Positions 51,887 to 62,571 are shown, counted from the stretch's first letter. The stretch: DNA of 64,000 nt from Magnetovibrio sp. (GCA_028281525.1 JANQJR010000063.1:1-64000); one strand, 5' to 3'. Numbers and translations are program-made. The notes: generated from the sequence alone by a model not told the origin.

Positions 51887-53308
51887 TCAGCTCAAGCTGC
51901 TGAAGTTCCACGCCGCGCCGATCAGCAGGAACACGCCCAGCGCCACCATGGCGACGCCGAACAGGAAGTAGACCGCCTGCACCGCGCGGGGCGGTTGCTC
52001 GACGATCAACTCGTCGACCCGGCCATCCGCTTCCAGGCGCGCGATCCACTCGGGGTGTTCGTGGCGCAGCGTTTCCAGATCGGCCGCGCCGTGAAACACA
52101 TGGTCGTTGAGTGGAAAGGCGCGGGGGCGGTAGCTTTCGATAAAGAAGTGCACGATGAAAATGTGCGCCATGGCGAGCAACGCTTCGATCTTGTGGATCC
52201 AGCGCGCCACATTGAGCGTCCAGCCGGGCAGATACTCTGACGTGAGCACCGGATCGAACATCACCAAGCCAGTGACGCCGACGATCAGGGTGCCCCACCA
52301 CACTGCCCAGTAATCGAACTTCTGCCACCACGCCCAGCGGTCGAATGCGGGGTGTTCGGCCATGCCCGCCAGCCACTTCAGATGATGCCAAAAGGCGCGG
52401 AAATCCGCCCATTTCCACACCAAGCTGTCCGGCCCCGTAAGCCCGCCCGGGTCTTGGCGGCGCGCCATGTGCAGGATGTAGAACAGATGCAGGACGAACA
52501 CGCACATCAGCACCAGGCCGACCCAGCGGTGTGCCCAGATCGCGCCTTGGTAATTGCCGAACAGGCTGGCGAGAAATTGGCCGAACCCGGTTTCGATGAA
52601 CATCCAGGCCAGACCGGTGACGGACAGCACCATGAAACAGATGGCCAGAACGGTGTGGAACAGGCGTTCCGTCAGGCTGAAGCGTTCGATATGGGGGCCG
52701 GGGGCCGGCATTTGCGTCGCGGGTTTGAGAATCAAGCGCACCTCGCGCACCGCCCAAGCCGCCACATAAGGTGCGAACACGGCGAACACACCCACCGCCA
52801 GGATCACCATGGTCCAGGCGGACCAAAACAGCGCCGGGAATGCGCTGCGGGTGCTAGCTGCGAACGGTACGGGCTCGTGGATCACGTATTCGGCCATGGA
52901 CAGGGTCGCGCCTTGGTGACACTCGGCGCACACCTTTTCGGCGCGGTGCTCAGAAAACATGGTCGCGGCGGGATTGCGGATGCCCGCGAGCGGACGGCTG
53001 ATGTGACAGGTCTTGCACTGCACATCGGTGCGTGCGTAGTGCAGGTTCTTATCTTGACCCACGTGGCACGACAGGCAATAGCGCGCGTGGGCGAAACCCT
53101 CGACGCCACGGTGCACGTCCGCCTTGGTGGAGTTTTTGCGCACCGGTGCATTGGCGGGGCCGATCCGGTCCCAAAACCTCGAACCCTGGTCCGGGTTAGC
53201 CATGAACAACTCCGGCGCGTCTGGGTCCGCGTCCGCGGCCTGCACGGATGCCGGGACCGATGGGCCGCTCATCACCGCGAAAATGAGTAAGATCCAAAGA
53301 CCGCGCAT
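51887..53308 (-). CDS. Triheme cytochrome c - cytochrome b (FdnI/HydC/PhsC-like) fusion, probable quinol-linked electron transfer protein
   Basis: CLSCH, CKTCH and CAECH heme c motifs in the N-terminal exported domain; C-terminal multi-TM cytochrome b with conserved His (RLFHTVLA, AHRWVGLVL, IHKIEALLAMAHIFIVHFF). Confidence 0.85.
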   Translation of the reverse strand: MRGLWILLIFAVMSGPSVPASVQAADADPDAPELFMANPDQGSRFWDRIGPANAPVRKNSTKADVHRGVEGFAHARYCLSCHVGQDKNLHYARTDVQCKTCHISRPLAGIRNPAATMFSEHRAEKVCAECHQGATLSMAEYVIHEPVPFAASTRSAFPALFWSAWTMVILAVGVFAVFAPYVAAWAVREVRLILKPATQMPAPGPHIERFSLTERLFHTVLAICFMVLSVTGLAWMFIETGFGQFLASLFGNYQGAIWAHRWVGLVLMCVFVLHLFYILHMARRQDPGGLTGPDSLVWKWADFRAFWHHLKWLAGMAEHPAFDRWAWWQKFDYWAVWWGTLIVGVTGLVMFDPVLTSEYLPGWTLNVARWIHKIEALLAMAHIFIVHFFIESYRPRAFPLNDHVFHGAADLETLRHEHPEWIARLEADGRVDELIVEQPPRAVQAVYFLFGVAMVALGVFLLIGAAWNFSSLS

Positions 53309-53328
53309 TTTACCACCCTCCACACGTT

Positions 53329-53871
53329 TCAGGTGGCGAGTTTTTGCGCCATGTCCAATACTTTATGCAGATCAGTGTCTTCGATGCCCAATTCGTCGAT
53401 ATGGCGCACGGTGTTTTCCAGGTACGCCAGCGCCGTGCCTTTTTCGCCCACGCCCTGGGCGACCAGTTCGGCCTGTTCTTCCAAGCTGAGATACCCTGCG
53501 TACTGTTCGTGTTCGCGGCGCACGACGAAGGTGTAAGCCTTCACCCAACGGCCGTCGATCAGGCGGGTCTCAAAAAAATGTGGGCAATATACTTTTGTCA
53601 CCTGTTCGCGTTCGTCCAGGTAAGCGACGATGTCGTTGACGTTTTCAGGCGCGATGCGAAACACACGGCCGCAGCATGAATCGCCTTTATCCAGTCCCAG
53701 CACCAGACCCGGGTGCTCCGGCGTGCCGCGATAGATGGTGGACAACACGCTGAGGCTGCGTTGGTAGCCGTTGATGTTGCCGGCAATGGCTTCTTCATAG
53801 GCGAAGCCTGGATCCCACATCAGGGAACCGTAGGCGAAAATCCAGAAATCTTCGGTGGCGGCGCTCATCAT
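53329..53871 (-). CDS. ChaC-like gamma-glutamylcyclotransferase
   Basis: FWIFAYGSLMWDPGFAYEEA; GYQRSLSVLSTIYRGTPEHPGLVLGLDKGDSCCGRVFRI. Confidence 0.92.
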   Translation of the reverse strand: MMSAATEDFWIFAYGSLMWDPGFAYEEAIAGNINGYQRSLSVLSTIYRGTPEHPGLVLGLDKGDSCCGRVFRIAPENVNDIVAYLDEREQVTKVYCPHFFETRLIDGRWVKAYTFVVRREHEQYAGYLSLEEQAELVAQGVGEKGTALAYLENTVRHIDELGIEDTDLHKVLDMAQKLAT

Positions 53872-53956
53872 AGCGGCATGCTATCTTGATTCCCCAAGGC
53901 CCTCAACGGGGCTCTCAACGCTTCGGTAACCACCCTACGGTATAAGACTACGGGTC

Positions 53957-55156
53957 ATGGCCATTTTCGACAGACACCGGCACTATCGCAAAGTGAAAAG
54001 CGGTTTGGAGGATTTCGATCACCCGGCGTTGAGCTATAAGAAGCCCAAGCAGCTTCGGCGCTTTCAGCTGGTGGTGTCGTTCATCGCCAGCGCCGCGCTG
54101 GTGTTCGGGCTGTGGTCGTTCGCGTGGTACGCCATGTCGTCTTGGGTCAAGGCCGAGATCGCCGGCTGGGTGGACCAGCAGATGGACAGCGGCGCGGTCG
54201 CCGAGTTCACGAACATGAAAACCGGCGGTTTTCCCAACCGCATCGTAGTGTCGCTGAGCGAACCCCATTACGACGGCCCAGCGTTCGGCCAAAGCATCGC
54301 TTGGCGCGGAGAAATGCTGGTGATCACCGCCAAACCGTGGACGCCTTGGAGCCTGCGCATTGAAGCACCGGGCAAGCACGAATTGAACATTGGCGGGCGC
54401 TGGCAGTTCGATGGCGCGGCGGAACGCTTGGTTGCGGACGTCAACCTTGGTGAGGTGTGGCCCGATGAACTGGACTTGGACGTTCAGGGCCTGTCCATGA
54501 ACGGCAGCGCGCCCCTGGCCGCGGGACGGCTGCGCATCAATGCCGAGCACAATCCGGATGCCCAGGCCAGCGAAACGGGCCTGAGCCTGCGCATCCAGGG
54601 GGACGGCATCATTTGGCCGGGGGGGCTGCCGCAGCCCTTGGGCGATCGCATCGCTGCGCTGGACGTGGTGGCGCGTTTGAGCGGGAACGTCAATCCCGGC
54701 CCCTTGGGTGAACGCTTGACGGCGTGGCAGGAGAGCGGAGGGGTTCTGGATGTGGAACGGCTCAGGTTCCGGGGAGGGCCACTGGGTGTCGCGGCCGGGG
54801 GCAATTTGGTTTTGGACAAGCAGCTGCAGCCCGAAGTCACCTTCACCGCCAAGTTCGAGGGCCTGTTCCAAGTGGTGGAAATCCTTCGCGCCAAGGGCCT
54901 GATGAAGCCCGGCGATGCGGTGGTTGCGACCATGGCGCTTTCGGCCTTGAGCCGGCGGTCCGATGACGGCGGTGCGTCGAGCATCAACGTCGGCGTGTCG
55001 GTGCGGGACGGTGTGCTGCGTCTCGGCCCCTTGGAAGTCATGGAGATGCCGCACATTGATTGGGGCATTCCCGCCCCGACGGCAGACCAGCCCTCGCCTG
55101 AGGCGGACCCTGAGCCTCCGAAACGCGACTACAAGGACGTTCCGCCGGTTCTCTGA
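53957..55156 (+). CDS. DUF2125 domain-containing protein
   Basis: N-terminal TM then SWVKAEIAGWVDQQMDSGAVAEFTNMKTGGFPNRIVVSLSEPHY pattern. Confidence 0.8.
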   Translation: MAIFDRHRHYRKVKSGLEDFDHPALSYKKPKQLRRFQLVVSFIASAALVFGLWSFAWYAMSSWVKAEIAGWVDQQMDSGAVAEFTNMKTGGFPNRIVVSLSEPHYDGPAFGQSIAWRGEMLVITAKPWTPWSLRIEAPGKHELNIGGRWQFDGAAERLVADVNLGEVWPDELDLDVQGLSMNGSAPLAAGRLRINAEHNPDAQASETGLSLRIQGDGIIWPGGLPQPLGDRIAALDVVARLSGNVNPGPLGERLTAWQESGGVLDVERLRFRGGPLGVAAGGNLVLDKQLQPEVTFTAKFEGLFQVVEILRAKGLMKPGDAVVATMALSALSRRSDDGGASSINVGVSVRDGVLRLGPLEVMEMPHIDWGIPAPTADQPSPEADPEPPKRDYKDVPPVL

Positions 55157-55184
55157 GCGTCTCTAGCTTTAGGGGGGCTGGCTC

Positions 55185-56105
55185 CTAATCCTCGCCGTCC
55201 GGTTTGACGTCAGGAATATGCTGCTTGGCGTCGATGATGGAACGCCGGATCGCGCGGGTGCGCTCGAACGTCTCAATCAGCATCGCCGCGTCGCCTTTGC
55301 GGATGGCGCGCTGCATGGCGGTCAGGTCTTCGGTGAAACGGCCGAGGATTTCCAGCACCGCATCGCGGTTGTTCAGGAACACATCGCGCCACATCACCGG
55401 ATCGGATGCGGCGATGCGGGTGAAGTCGCGAAACCCCGACGCGGAAAACTTGATCACTTCCTGCTTGGTGTCGTCTTCCAACTGATCGGCGGTGTCGACG
55501 ATGGTGTATGCGATCAGGTGCGGCAGATGGGAGGTGATGCCCAACACCCGGTCATGGTGGCCGGGGCTCATCACTTCGACGATGGAACCGCATCCTTCCC
55601 ACAACGCCTTGACCTTGGCGACGGCCTGTTCGTCGGTGTTTTCGGACGGGGTCAAAATGGTCCAGTGGCCGGGGAACAATTCGGCATAGCCCGCCTCGGG
55701 ACCCGAATGTTCCGTGCCCGCGACGGGGTGCCCCGGCACCAGATGCACGCCCGCAGGCAGGTGTGGGGCCAGATCGCGGATGGCGGACGTCTTGACCGAA
55801 CCCACGTCGGAAACGACTGCACCCGGTTTCAGGGCGGCCGCGATGGATTTCGCCACTGTTTCGTACGCGCCCATGGGTGTACAGATGACCACCAGATCCG
55901 CGTCTTCGACGGCATCCGCAGCAACCAGTGAATAACTGTCACCCAGGTTCAATCCCTGAGCCGTGTCCAAAGTTTCCTGGCGCCGCGTGGACACCGCGAT
56001 GTGCCCGGCGAGGCCGTGCTTTTTCATCGCCAGGGCGAGCGAAGAGCCGATCAGACCGATGCCGATCAGCGCCACGCGGTTAAACAGCGGGAAAACGGTG
56101 GTCAT
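55185..56105 (-). CDS. tyrA: Prephenate/arogenate dehydrogenase
   Basis: VALIGIGLIGSSLALAMKKHGL; HPVAGTEHSGPEAGYAELF; ITSHLPHLIAYTIV. Confidence 0.93.
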   Translation of the reverse strand: MTTVFPLFNRVALIGIGLIGSSLALAMKKHGLAGHIAVSTRRQETLDTAQGLNLGDSYSLVAADAVEDADLVVICTPMGAYETVAKSIAAALKPGAVVSDVGSVKTSAIRDLAPHLPAGVHLVPGHPVAGTEHSGPEAGYAELFPGHWTILTPSENTDEQAVAKVKALWEGCGSIVEVMSPGHHDRVLGITSHLPHLIAYTIVDTADQLEDDTKQEVIKFSASGFRDFTRIAASDPVMWRDVFLNNRDAVLEILGRFTEDLTAMQRAIRKGDAAMLIETFERTRAIRRSIIDAKQHIPDVKPDGED

Positions 56106-56108
56106 GGC

Positions 56109-57197
56109 TCAGCCTCCCGTAAACGCGGCCATGGCGTCGATGAAGGCTTGCATTTCATCCTCCGCACCGATGGAGATACGCAAGCTGTCGGGCAGGCCGT
56201 AGCCTGCCACGCGGCGCACGATGATGCCGCGCTCGCGCAGGAACGCATCGGCCTTTTCCGCCGTGCTCACGGCGCCGAAGCGCGCCAGGATGAAGTTGCC
56301 GACGCTGGCTGTGGTGGCGATGCCCAAATCGTTCAAGGCGCGTTCTGTCTTCGCCACCCAGTCCAGATTGTGTGCGATCACCCGGTCTTGGAATCCCAAG
56401 TCCTTGAGGGATGCGACAGCGGCCGCTTGCCCCGGAGCGGAAACGTTGAAGGGGTCGCGCACGCGGTTCATCACGTCGGCGATTTCAGATGGAAAATACC
56501 CCCAACCGACGCGCAGGCCGCCCAGCGCGAATAGTTTTGAGAATGTGCGCGTCATCACCGTGTTCTGAGCTGCGTTGACCAGTTCCAGGCCGGGAGAATA
56601 ATCGTTTTTGGTGACGAATTCGGCGTACGCCGCGTCGATCACCAACAGCACGTCTTCGGGTAGGCCCGCGCGCAGCATGGTCAGCTCGGCGTGGCTCAAG
56701 TACGTGCCCGTCGGGTTGTTGGGGTTGGCGACGAACACGATGCGGGTGTTGTCCGTGACTGCGTCGAGAAGTGCGCTCACATCTGCCTTTAAATCCGTTT
56801 CCGGGGCTTTGACCGGCGTTGCGCCCGCAGCTTTGGCGGCGATGGGGTACATCAAAAAACCATGTTCCGTATAAAGCACTTCGTCGCCGGGACCGGCGTA
56901 AGTATAGGTGAGCAGGCTGATCAATTCGTCCGATCCGGCGCCGCAAACGATGCGCTCCGCATCCAACCCGAAGCGCTTGGCGATGGCGTCGCGCAACGCC
57001 TTGGCCCCGCCGTCGGGGTAACGGTGCATGGTTTTGGCGGCTTGCTCCATGGCCTCAACGGCCTTGGGCGAGGGGCCGAAGGGGCCTTCGTTGGAGGAGA
57101 GCTTGATGATGCGCTCCACGCCTTGGATTTTCGATTCGCCGCCGACGTAAGCATCGATGTCGAGCACGCCGGGACGCGGAGTGACGGTGAGGGCCAT
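56109..57197 (-). CDS. hisC: Histidinol-phosphate / aromatic aminotransferase
   Basis: IKLSSNEGPFGPSPKAVEAM; FVANPNNPTGTYLSHAEL; RTFSKLFALGGLRVGWGYFP (PLP lysine). Confidence 0.92.
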   Translation of the reverse strand: MALTVTPRPGVLDIDAYVGGESKIQGVERIIKLSSNEGPFGPSPKAVEAMEQAAKTMHRYPDGGAKALRDAIAKRFGLDAERIVCGAGSDELISLLTYTYAGPGDEVLYTEHGFLMYPIAAKAAGATPVKAPETDLKADVSALLDAVTDNTRIVFVANPNNPTGTYLSHAELTMLRAGLPEDVLLVIDAAYAEFVTKNDYSPGLELVNAAQNTVMTRTFSKLFALGGLRVGWGYFPSEIADVMNRVRDPFNVSAPGQAAAVASLKDLGFQDRVIAHNLDWVAKTERALNDLGIATTASVGNFILARFGAVSTAEKADAFLRERGIIVRRVAGYGLPDSLRISIGAEDEMQAFIDAMAAFTGG

Positions 57198-57205
57198 GGC
57201 GCGCC

Positions 57206-58063
57206 TCAATCCAGTTCTTCGTCGGGTACCGGCAGGGCGTAACCGCCGATGGTGACGGCGTATTCGGTGGCGCCGTCGAAGACGTCCTTGAGTTGAGCGA
57301 TGCGTGCATCGCCGGGGGCGATGAAGCCGTCCACCTCGACCAGGATTTGCCAGATTTCCGGGCGGTTGACGTCGTGTGCGTCGGTGGAAAAAATCAAATC
57401 CAGGCCCGCTTCCGACAACCCCTTTTGCAATTGGGTCGGGGTCAGGTGTTGGGTGCTTTCCAACACGATATAGGTGCGGTCGCGCCCAGTCTGTTCCTGC
57501 GGTACCGGGGAAATCACCAGGGCTTCCTGGCCTTCGGGCCGGGCGTTGGACCCGCCGACGAAGGGCAGGCGCGCAATCACGCGGGGCACGTCGTCGCCTT
57601 CGAACGCCATGCGCCGCCACCATGCGTCCACGTCGCCTCGTCCGGGCAGCGGGAGGATGCCGACGGTGACCTCTTGCTTTTGCACCGCTTCGATGATGCG
57701 GCGTGTGGACGGAAAGCGGGCCATTTGGGTGAAGCTGCCGTACTGATCGCGGGCCAAATCCCAAAAATCCGCGCCTTCTTCGTCGGCGAACACGCCCGCG
57801 GAGAACGGACCTTCCATGCTCAGCGTGGCGACGATCAGCTCACGCCAAATACGGAACAGTTCGCGTTTGGGAAACTTTCCGTCATGCTGGGCGAACAGGC
57901 GGTAAATGATCTCCGCCTCGCGCCCGGGGCGGATTTTGACCCGGTCGTTTTCCTTGAAAGCGCGCACTTCCTCGACAATCTTCGTGCGTTGCTTCAACAA
58001 CGCATGAATCTGATCGTCAATGGCGTCGATATCGCGCCTCAGCTCGGACAGGTCCCGCACCAT
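57206..58063 (-). CDS. Chorismate mutase
   Basis: LSELRRDIDAIDDQIHALLKQRTKIVEEVRAFKEN; in tyrA-hisC cluster; start MVRDLSEL. Confidence 0.85.
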   Translation of the reverse strand: MVRDLSELRRDIDAIDDQIHALLKQRTKIVEEVRAFKENDRVKIRPGREAEIIYRLFAQHDGKFPKRELFRIWRELIVATLSMEGPFSAGVFADEEGADFWDLARDQYGSFTQMARFPSTRRIIEAVQKQEVTVGILPLPGRGDVDAWWRRMAFEGDDVPRVIARLPFVGGSNARPEGQEALVISPVPQEQTGRDRTYIVLESTQHLTPTQLQKGLSEAGLDLIFSTDAHDVNRPEIWQILVEVDGFIAPGDARIAQLKDVFDGATEYAVTIGGYALPVPDEELD

Positions 58064-58225
58064 GAAATATCCTAAATACCTCTGTTTCCCTGGGCCCGGA
58101 AGGTAAAGAGAAACGTCCCAGAAATCAAAGGGGAAATCAAAGAAAACATTGACACTTAAGGGGTGCAAACTTAGCAATGGGTCTCTTATGTATAGCCCTG
58201 GAAAGCTTCAGAACCGAAAGCCCAT

Positions 58226-59422
58226 ATGACCGCTGACGACACCCCCCCGGCCGGCTCCGACCTGGCCTATGCAAACGGCGAATGGACCCTGCCGGGCGAA
58301 CGCGTGCGCTTGGCCAAGGGTGCGCCTTTGCGCCTGGACAGTGGTGTGGAATTGCACGACGTGCATGTTGCCTACCAAACCTGGGGGGAACTGAACGCCG
58401 AGAAATCCAATGCGATCTTGGTTTGTCATGCGCTTACCGGCGATCACTACATGGTCGAGGACCATCCCGTCACCGGCAAGGCCGGGTGGTGGAGCCAAGT
58501 GGTCGGACCCGGCCGTGTGATCGATACGGACCGGTATTTCGTTATTTGTTCTAATATCCTAGGCGGTTGCATGGGCACCACCGGACCGCAGGACATCAAC
58601 CCCGATACGGGCAAAGAATGGGGCCTGGACTTCCCGGTGATCACCATTGGCGACATGGTGCGTGCGCAAAAGTTGCTGATCGATCATCTGGGGATCAAGA
58701 GCCTGTTCGCCGTAATCGGCGGCTCCATGGGTGGCATGCAGGTGTTGGAGTGGGCCTGCCAATTTCCGGACAATGTGTTTGCGGCGATTCCCATCGCCAC
58801 CGCCGCGCGCCATTCGGCGCAAAACATCGCGTTCAACGAAGTGGGGCGTCAGGCGATCATGTCGGATCCCGATTGGTGCGGCGGTAACTACCATGCCGAA
58901 GGCAAGCGCCCGCACCGGGGTTTGGCCGTAGCGCGCATGGCCGCGCACATCACCTATCTTTCGGAAGCGGCGCTGACGCGGAAATTCGGGCGCAACCTGC
59001 AGGACCGCGACGCCGTGACCTATGGCTTCGATGCGGATTTCCAAGTGGAAAGCTACCTGCGCCACCAGGGCAGTACTTTCGTCGACCGGTTTGACGCCAA
59101 CGCGTACCTCTACATCACCCGCGCGATGGATTATTTCGATATCGCTCAGCGCCACGGCGGGCATCTGTCCGATGCCTTCACGGACACCCCGGTGCGCTTT
59201 TTGGTGATGTCGTTCACCTCGGACTGGCTGTATCCGACCCGCGACAACCGCGAGATCGTGCACGCCTTGAACGCGGGCGCGGCCAACGTCAGCTTTGTCG
59301 AAATCGCATCGGACAAAGGCCACGACGCCTTTTTGCTGGATGAGCCGGAATTCCACAAAGTCCTGGAAGGTTTCCTGGAAGGCTGCGCCGAGCACCGGGG
59401 ATTGCGGAGGAAGTCACCATGA
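58226..59422 (+). CDS. metX: Homoserine O-acetyltransferase
   Basis: [41 protein letters not shown]; alpha/beta hydrolase. Confidence 0.94.
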   Translation: MTADDTPPAGSDLAYANGEWTLPGERVRLAKGAPLRLDSGVELHDVHVAYQTWGELNAEKSNAILVCHALTGDHYMVEDHPVTGKAGWWSQVVGPGRVIDTDRYFVICSNILGGCMGTTGPQDINPDTGKEWGLDFPVITIGDMVRAQKLLIDHLGIKSLFAVIGGSMGGMQVLEWACQFPDNVFAAIPIATAARHSAQNIAFNEVGRQAIMSDPDWCGGNYHAEGKRPHRGLAVARMAAHITYLSEAALTRKFGRNLQDRDAVTYGFDADFQVESYLRHQGSTFVDRFDANAYLYITRAMDYFDIAQRHGGHLSDAFTDTPVRFLVMSFTSDWLYPTRDNREIVHALNAGAANVSFVEIASDKGHDAFLLDEPEFHKVLEGFLEGCAEHRGLRRKSP

Positions 59423-60042
59423 TGACGCCGGCCAACCCCAAAGGCATCCGCGTCGATCTGCAATTGATCGCCGACATGATCGAACCGGGCACACGTGTTC
59501 TGGACGCGGGTTGCGGCCATGGCGATCTGCTGGAATACCTGTGGCGCTTCAAGCAAGTCGATGCGCGCGGTATCGAAATCAGCACCCAAGGCGTGCAGGC
59601 CTGTGTATCCGCCGGTCTGTCGGTGGTCCAAGGCGACGTGGAGACGGATTTGAAGGACTATCCCGACGATGCCTTCGACTACGTGATCTTGAGCCAAACG
59701 CTGCAGGCCATGCATGAGCCCCGCGAGGTGTTGGGGCAAATGATGCGCATCGGCAAACACGCCATCGTCTCGCTGCCGAACTTCGCGTACTGGCGCCTGA
59801 GGCTCTATCTGATGCTCAAGGGCCGCATGCCCATGAGCGAAAGCTTGCCGTACGAATGGTACAACACGCCCAACATCCACTTCTGCACCATCCGCGACTT
59901 CGTCGCCCTGGTGGGAGAGATGGGCCTGACCATCGAGCAGAGCCTGTTCCTGGACGAAGAGGGCACGTCCAAGACCATCGGCAACTCCGTCGCCGTGGCC
60001 AACTGGTTCGGCGAACAGGGCGTGTTTTTGCTTAGGAAATGA
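59419..60042 (+). CDS. metW: Methionine biosynthesis protein MetW
   Basis: [48 protein letters not shown]; overlaps metX. Confidence 0.93.
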   Translation: MMTPANPKGIRVDLQLIADMIEPGTRVLDAGCGHGDLLEYLWRFKQVDARGIEISTQGVQACVSAGLSVVQGDVETDLKDYPDDAFDYVILSQTLQAMHEPREVLGQMMRIGKHAIVSLPNFAYWRLRLYLMLKGRMPMSESLPYEWYNTPNIHFCTIRDFVALVGEMGLTIEQSLFLDEEGTSKTIGNSVAVANWFGEQGVFLLRK

Positions 60043-60832
60043 TCGTTTCGATCCCGCGTACGACCTCTTCGCATTTTTGGGGATCGAGGGCATCGGCATG
60101 GGGCGGGGCGAAGCGGCCGGAATCGTTGTCGAAGTATTGACCGTTTGCGTCCTTAAATTCATCCGATAGCGCCGCACGCACCAGGATGGCCGCGCCGATG
60201 TCGACGCCGCCCCTGGCTTGACCGAAGGCTTCCTTGACCATTTTGCTATCCAACAGCGATCCGGGATTGACCGCGACGATGACCGGGCCGCTCTCTTTGA
60301 GCGTAAGCGCCATATGGCGCGACCACATGATCAGCGCCAGTTTGCTTTGTGCATAGGCGTCAAAGTCATCGGACAGATGAACCCGCCCGGTCAATGCGTC
60401 CGGGTCGACCGGCGCCTGCGCGGCGGACGACAGGTTGATTACCCGCCCGGACGCGTCCATCAACGTCAAAAGCCGTTGGGTCAGCAGATAGGGTGCGATG
60501 GTGTTGACGGCGAAGCGGACATCGAAACCGTCCGGCGTGATGGGGGCGGGGGTCTTGAAGATACCTGCGTTGTTGATCAACACATCCAGTTTGTCGTGCT
60601 TTTCACGCACGGCTTTCACCAGGCCTTCGACGTCGTCCATGCGCGACAGATCGGCCATGTGGCTTTCGACTTGCCCGCCGTTGGCAAGGCCGGAAAGCTG
60701 CTGCACCACGGTCTCCAATTTTTCCGGGTTGCGCCCGTGCAGCAAAACGCGGTGGCCTTGCGCGGTCAACATCTTAGCCGTTGCCAGCCCGATGCCATCG
60801 GTGGCGCCGGTGAGAAGAATGGTTTTTGGCAT
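60032..60832 (-). CDS. Short-chain dehydrogenase/reductase
   Basis: TGATDGIGLATAKML; DVLINNAGIF; YAQSKLAL. Confidence 0.92.
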   Translation of the reverse strand: MPKTILLTGATDGIGLATAKMLTAQGHRVLLHGRNPEKLETVVQQLSGLANGGQVESHMADLSRMDDVEGLVKAVREKHDKLDVLINNAGIFKTPAPITPDGFDVRFAVNTIAPYLLTQRLLTLMDASGRVINLSSAAQAPVDPDALTGRVHLSDDFDAYAQSKLALIMWSRHMALTLKESGPVIVAVNPGSLLDSKMVKEAFGQARGGVDIGAAILVRAALSDEFKDANGQYFDNDSGRFAPPHADALDPQKCEEVVRGIETIIS

Positions 60833-60911
60833 GGCTTCAGCTCTCTTATCCAGAAATATCCGTAGTCGCGAAGTTCGAAAGGACCTCGCCAGCCAGGCGT
60901 TTCAGCGCCCT

Positions 60912-61658
60912 CTACTCACTTTTCCGGTGCGCCCGGTTGGTGCCGCCGCCCGGCGGCGCCAAGGCGTAGGTGCGCCTGGGTTCGCGTTCCGTCGTCAATT
61001 GTCCGGCATAGATTTCCTTGGCCGCCTCCACCATCACGATGCCGCCGAACGCCGGGAACAAACGTCGCCCAAGTTGCTCGATGGCGGGTGCTGCGCCCAA
61101 GATCAGGCGCGTCTTGGTCGGCGGCACGTAAAGTCCAATGTCGGAACGGATCGGCGTGAACATGTTGTCGCGCAGCATGCGCGAGAGCTGGGTCGGGGAA
61201 TAGGGCTGGCCGTGAGCGAAGGGGCTGCGTTCCAAGCGCGCCCAGATGCCGCGTCGGTTGGGTGCGATTACGACCAGCCGTCCGCTGTCCGACATCACGC
61301 GCCAGACTTCGCGCAACATGTGGCGCAGACGCTCGGACGATTCCACCGCGTGCACCATCACCACCCGGTCCATGGACAGATCTGGAAACGGCAGTTCGTC
61401 CTCGTGCACCAAGGCGGTCAGGCCTGGCTCCCCCGGCGGCCAGTGCAGCACGCCCTGGCGTGCGGGCATGGCGGCGACGGTGCGTTCAGCCTCAGGCCGA
61501 AAGAGTCCGAGATAAGGCGTGGCGTAACCGACGCCCAGCACGTTCAGGCCCGTGACGTCCGGCCACATCAGGCGCAGCCGCTGACGGATCACGCGCTGCG
61601 CCACCCGTCCGGTGGGCGCGTTGTAAAACTCCCGTAAATCAACGGCATCCATCCACAT
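60912..61658 (-). CDS. SAM-dependent methyltransferase-like protein
   Basis: NVLGVGYATPYLGLFRPEAERTVAAMPA; LSMDRVVMVHAVESSERLRHMLREVWRVMSDSGRLVVIAPN. Confidence 0.88.
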   Translation of the reverse strand: MWMDAVDLREFYNAPTGRVAQRVIRQRLRLMWPDVTGLNVLGVGYATPYLGLFRPEAERTVAAMPARQGVLHWPPGEPGLTALVHEDELPFPDLSMDRVVMVHAVESSERLRHMLREVWRVMSDSGRLVVIAPNRRGIWARLERSPFAHGQPYSPTQLSRMLRDNMFTPIRSDIGLYVPPTKTRLILGAAPAIEQLGRRLFPAFGGIVMVEAAKEIYAGQLTTEREPRRTYALAPPGGGTNRAHRKSE

Positions 61659-61775
61659 ACGGTCAGTCTATCAGAGCCGTCAAAAAGTGAAATGACAGAT
61701 GCGGCGCCGGGGGGGAGATGGTACCCTCTGCCCCAGTGGGCGAGATGGGTGGAACCAAAAGAGGGATAACCCCGC

Positions 61776-62546
61776 ATGAGCAATCTTGACGTCCGGATGG
61801 TTCCGGTTCTGTCCGACAACTACGTACATTTGATCCATGACACCTTTTCCGGCAAAACCGCCTGTGTCGATCCGGCCGTCGGCGGTCCGGTGATCGATGC
61901 CGTGCGCGATTTGGGTTGGGAGATTTCGCACGTTCTCATCACCCACCCCCATTACGATCACACCGACGGCGTACCCGACATCGTCGAGGCCTTCGGCGCT
62001 GAAGTGTACGGTTCGCGTCGCGACTACGGCCAAATCCCCAAGTGCGACCACGGCGTCATGCAAGGCGATTTGATCGAATTGGGTAAATCCATCGCCAAGG
62101 TGTTGGAGGTGCCGGGCCACACCGTGCATCACATTGCCTATTATTTCGAGCAGGAGCGCCTGTTGTTTCCGGGCGACACGCTGTTTTCTCTGGGATGCGG
62201 GCGATTGTTTGGCGGAACGGCTGAACAGATGTGGAGCTCGCTCAAGAAACTCCGCGCGCTGCCGGCGGATACTCAGGTTTACTGCGCACATGAATACACC
62301 AACGCCAATGCCGATTTTGCGCTGAGCGTCGATCCCGACAACGCGGATTTGAAAGCCCGCGCGGACGAGGTGCAAAGCCTGCGCGAGCAGGGCCTGCCGA
62401 CCCTTCCCAGCACCCTGGACTCCGAAGCGCGCTGTAACCCGTTTCTGCGCTGCGACATTCCGGCGTTCAAGGCGTCGCTGGACTTGGGCGAGCGCGAGGC
62501 GGAGCAGGTCTTCGCCGAAATCCGCAGACGCAAAGATCATTTTTAG
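61776..62546 (+). CDS. gloB: Hydroxyacylglutathione hydrolase (glyoxalase II)
   Basis: LITHPHYDHTDGV; VPGHTVHHIAYYF; FPGDTLFSLGCGRLFGGTAEQM; YCAHEYTNANADFA. Confidence 0.95.
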   Translation: MSNLDVRMVPVLSDNYVHLIHDTFSGKTACVDPAVGGPVIDAVRDLGWEISHVLITHPHYDHTDGVPDIVEAFGAEVYGSRRDYGQIPKCDHGVMQGDLIELGKSIAKVLEVPGHTVHHIAYYFEQERLLFPGDTLFSLGCGRLFGGTAEQMWSSLKKLRALPADTQVYCAHEYTNANADFALSVDPDNADLKARADEVQSLREQGLPTLPSTLDSEARCNPFLRCDIPAFKASLDLGEREAEQVFAEIRRRKDHF

Positions 62547-62571
62547 GGGATTATCTTAAGGGGGAATTTCG

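Noticed and set aside
57198-57764. N-terminal 189-aa extension of the 551-aa hisC ORF
   Set aside because: Out-of-frame reading through the chorismate mutase gene; the true hisC start is MALTVTPRPG at 57197.
58064-58225. Possible SAM riboswitch upstream of metX
   Set aside because: SAM-II type riboswitches occur upstream of alphaproteobacterial met genes, but I could not match the conserved sequence here.
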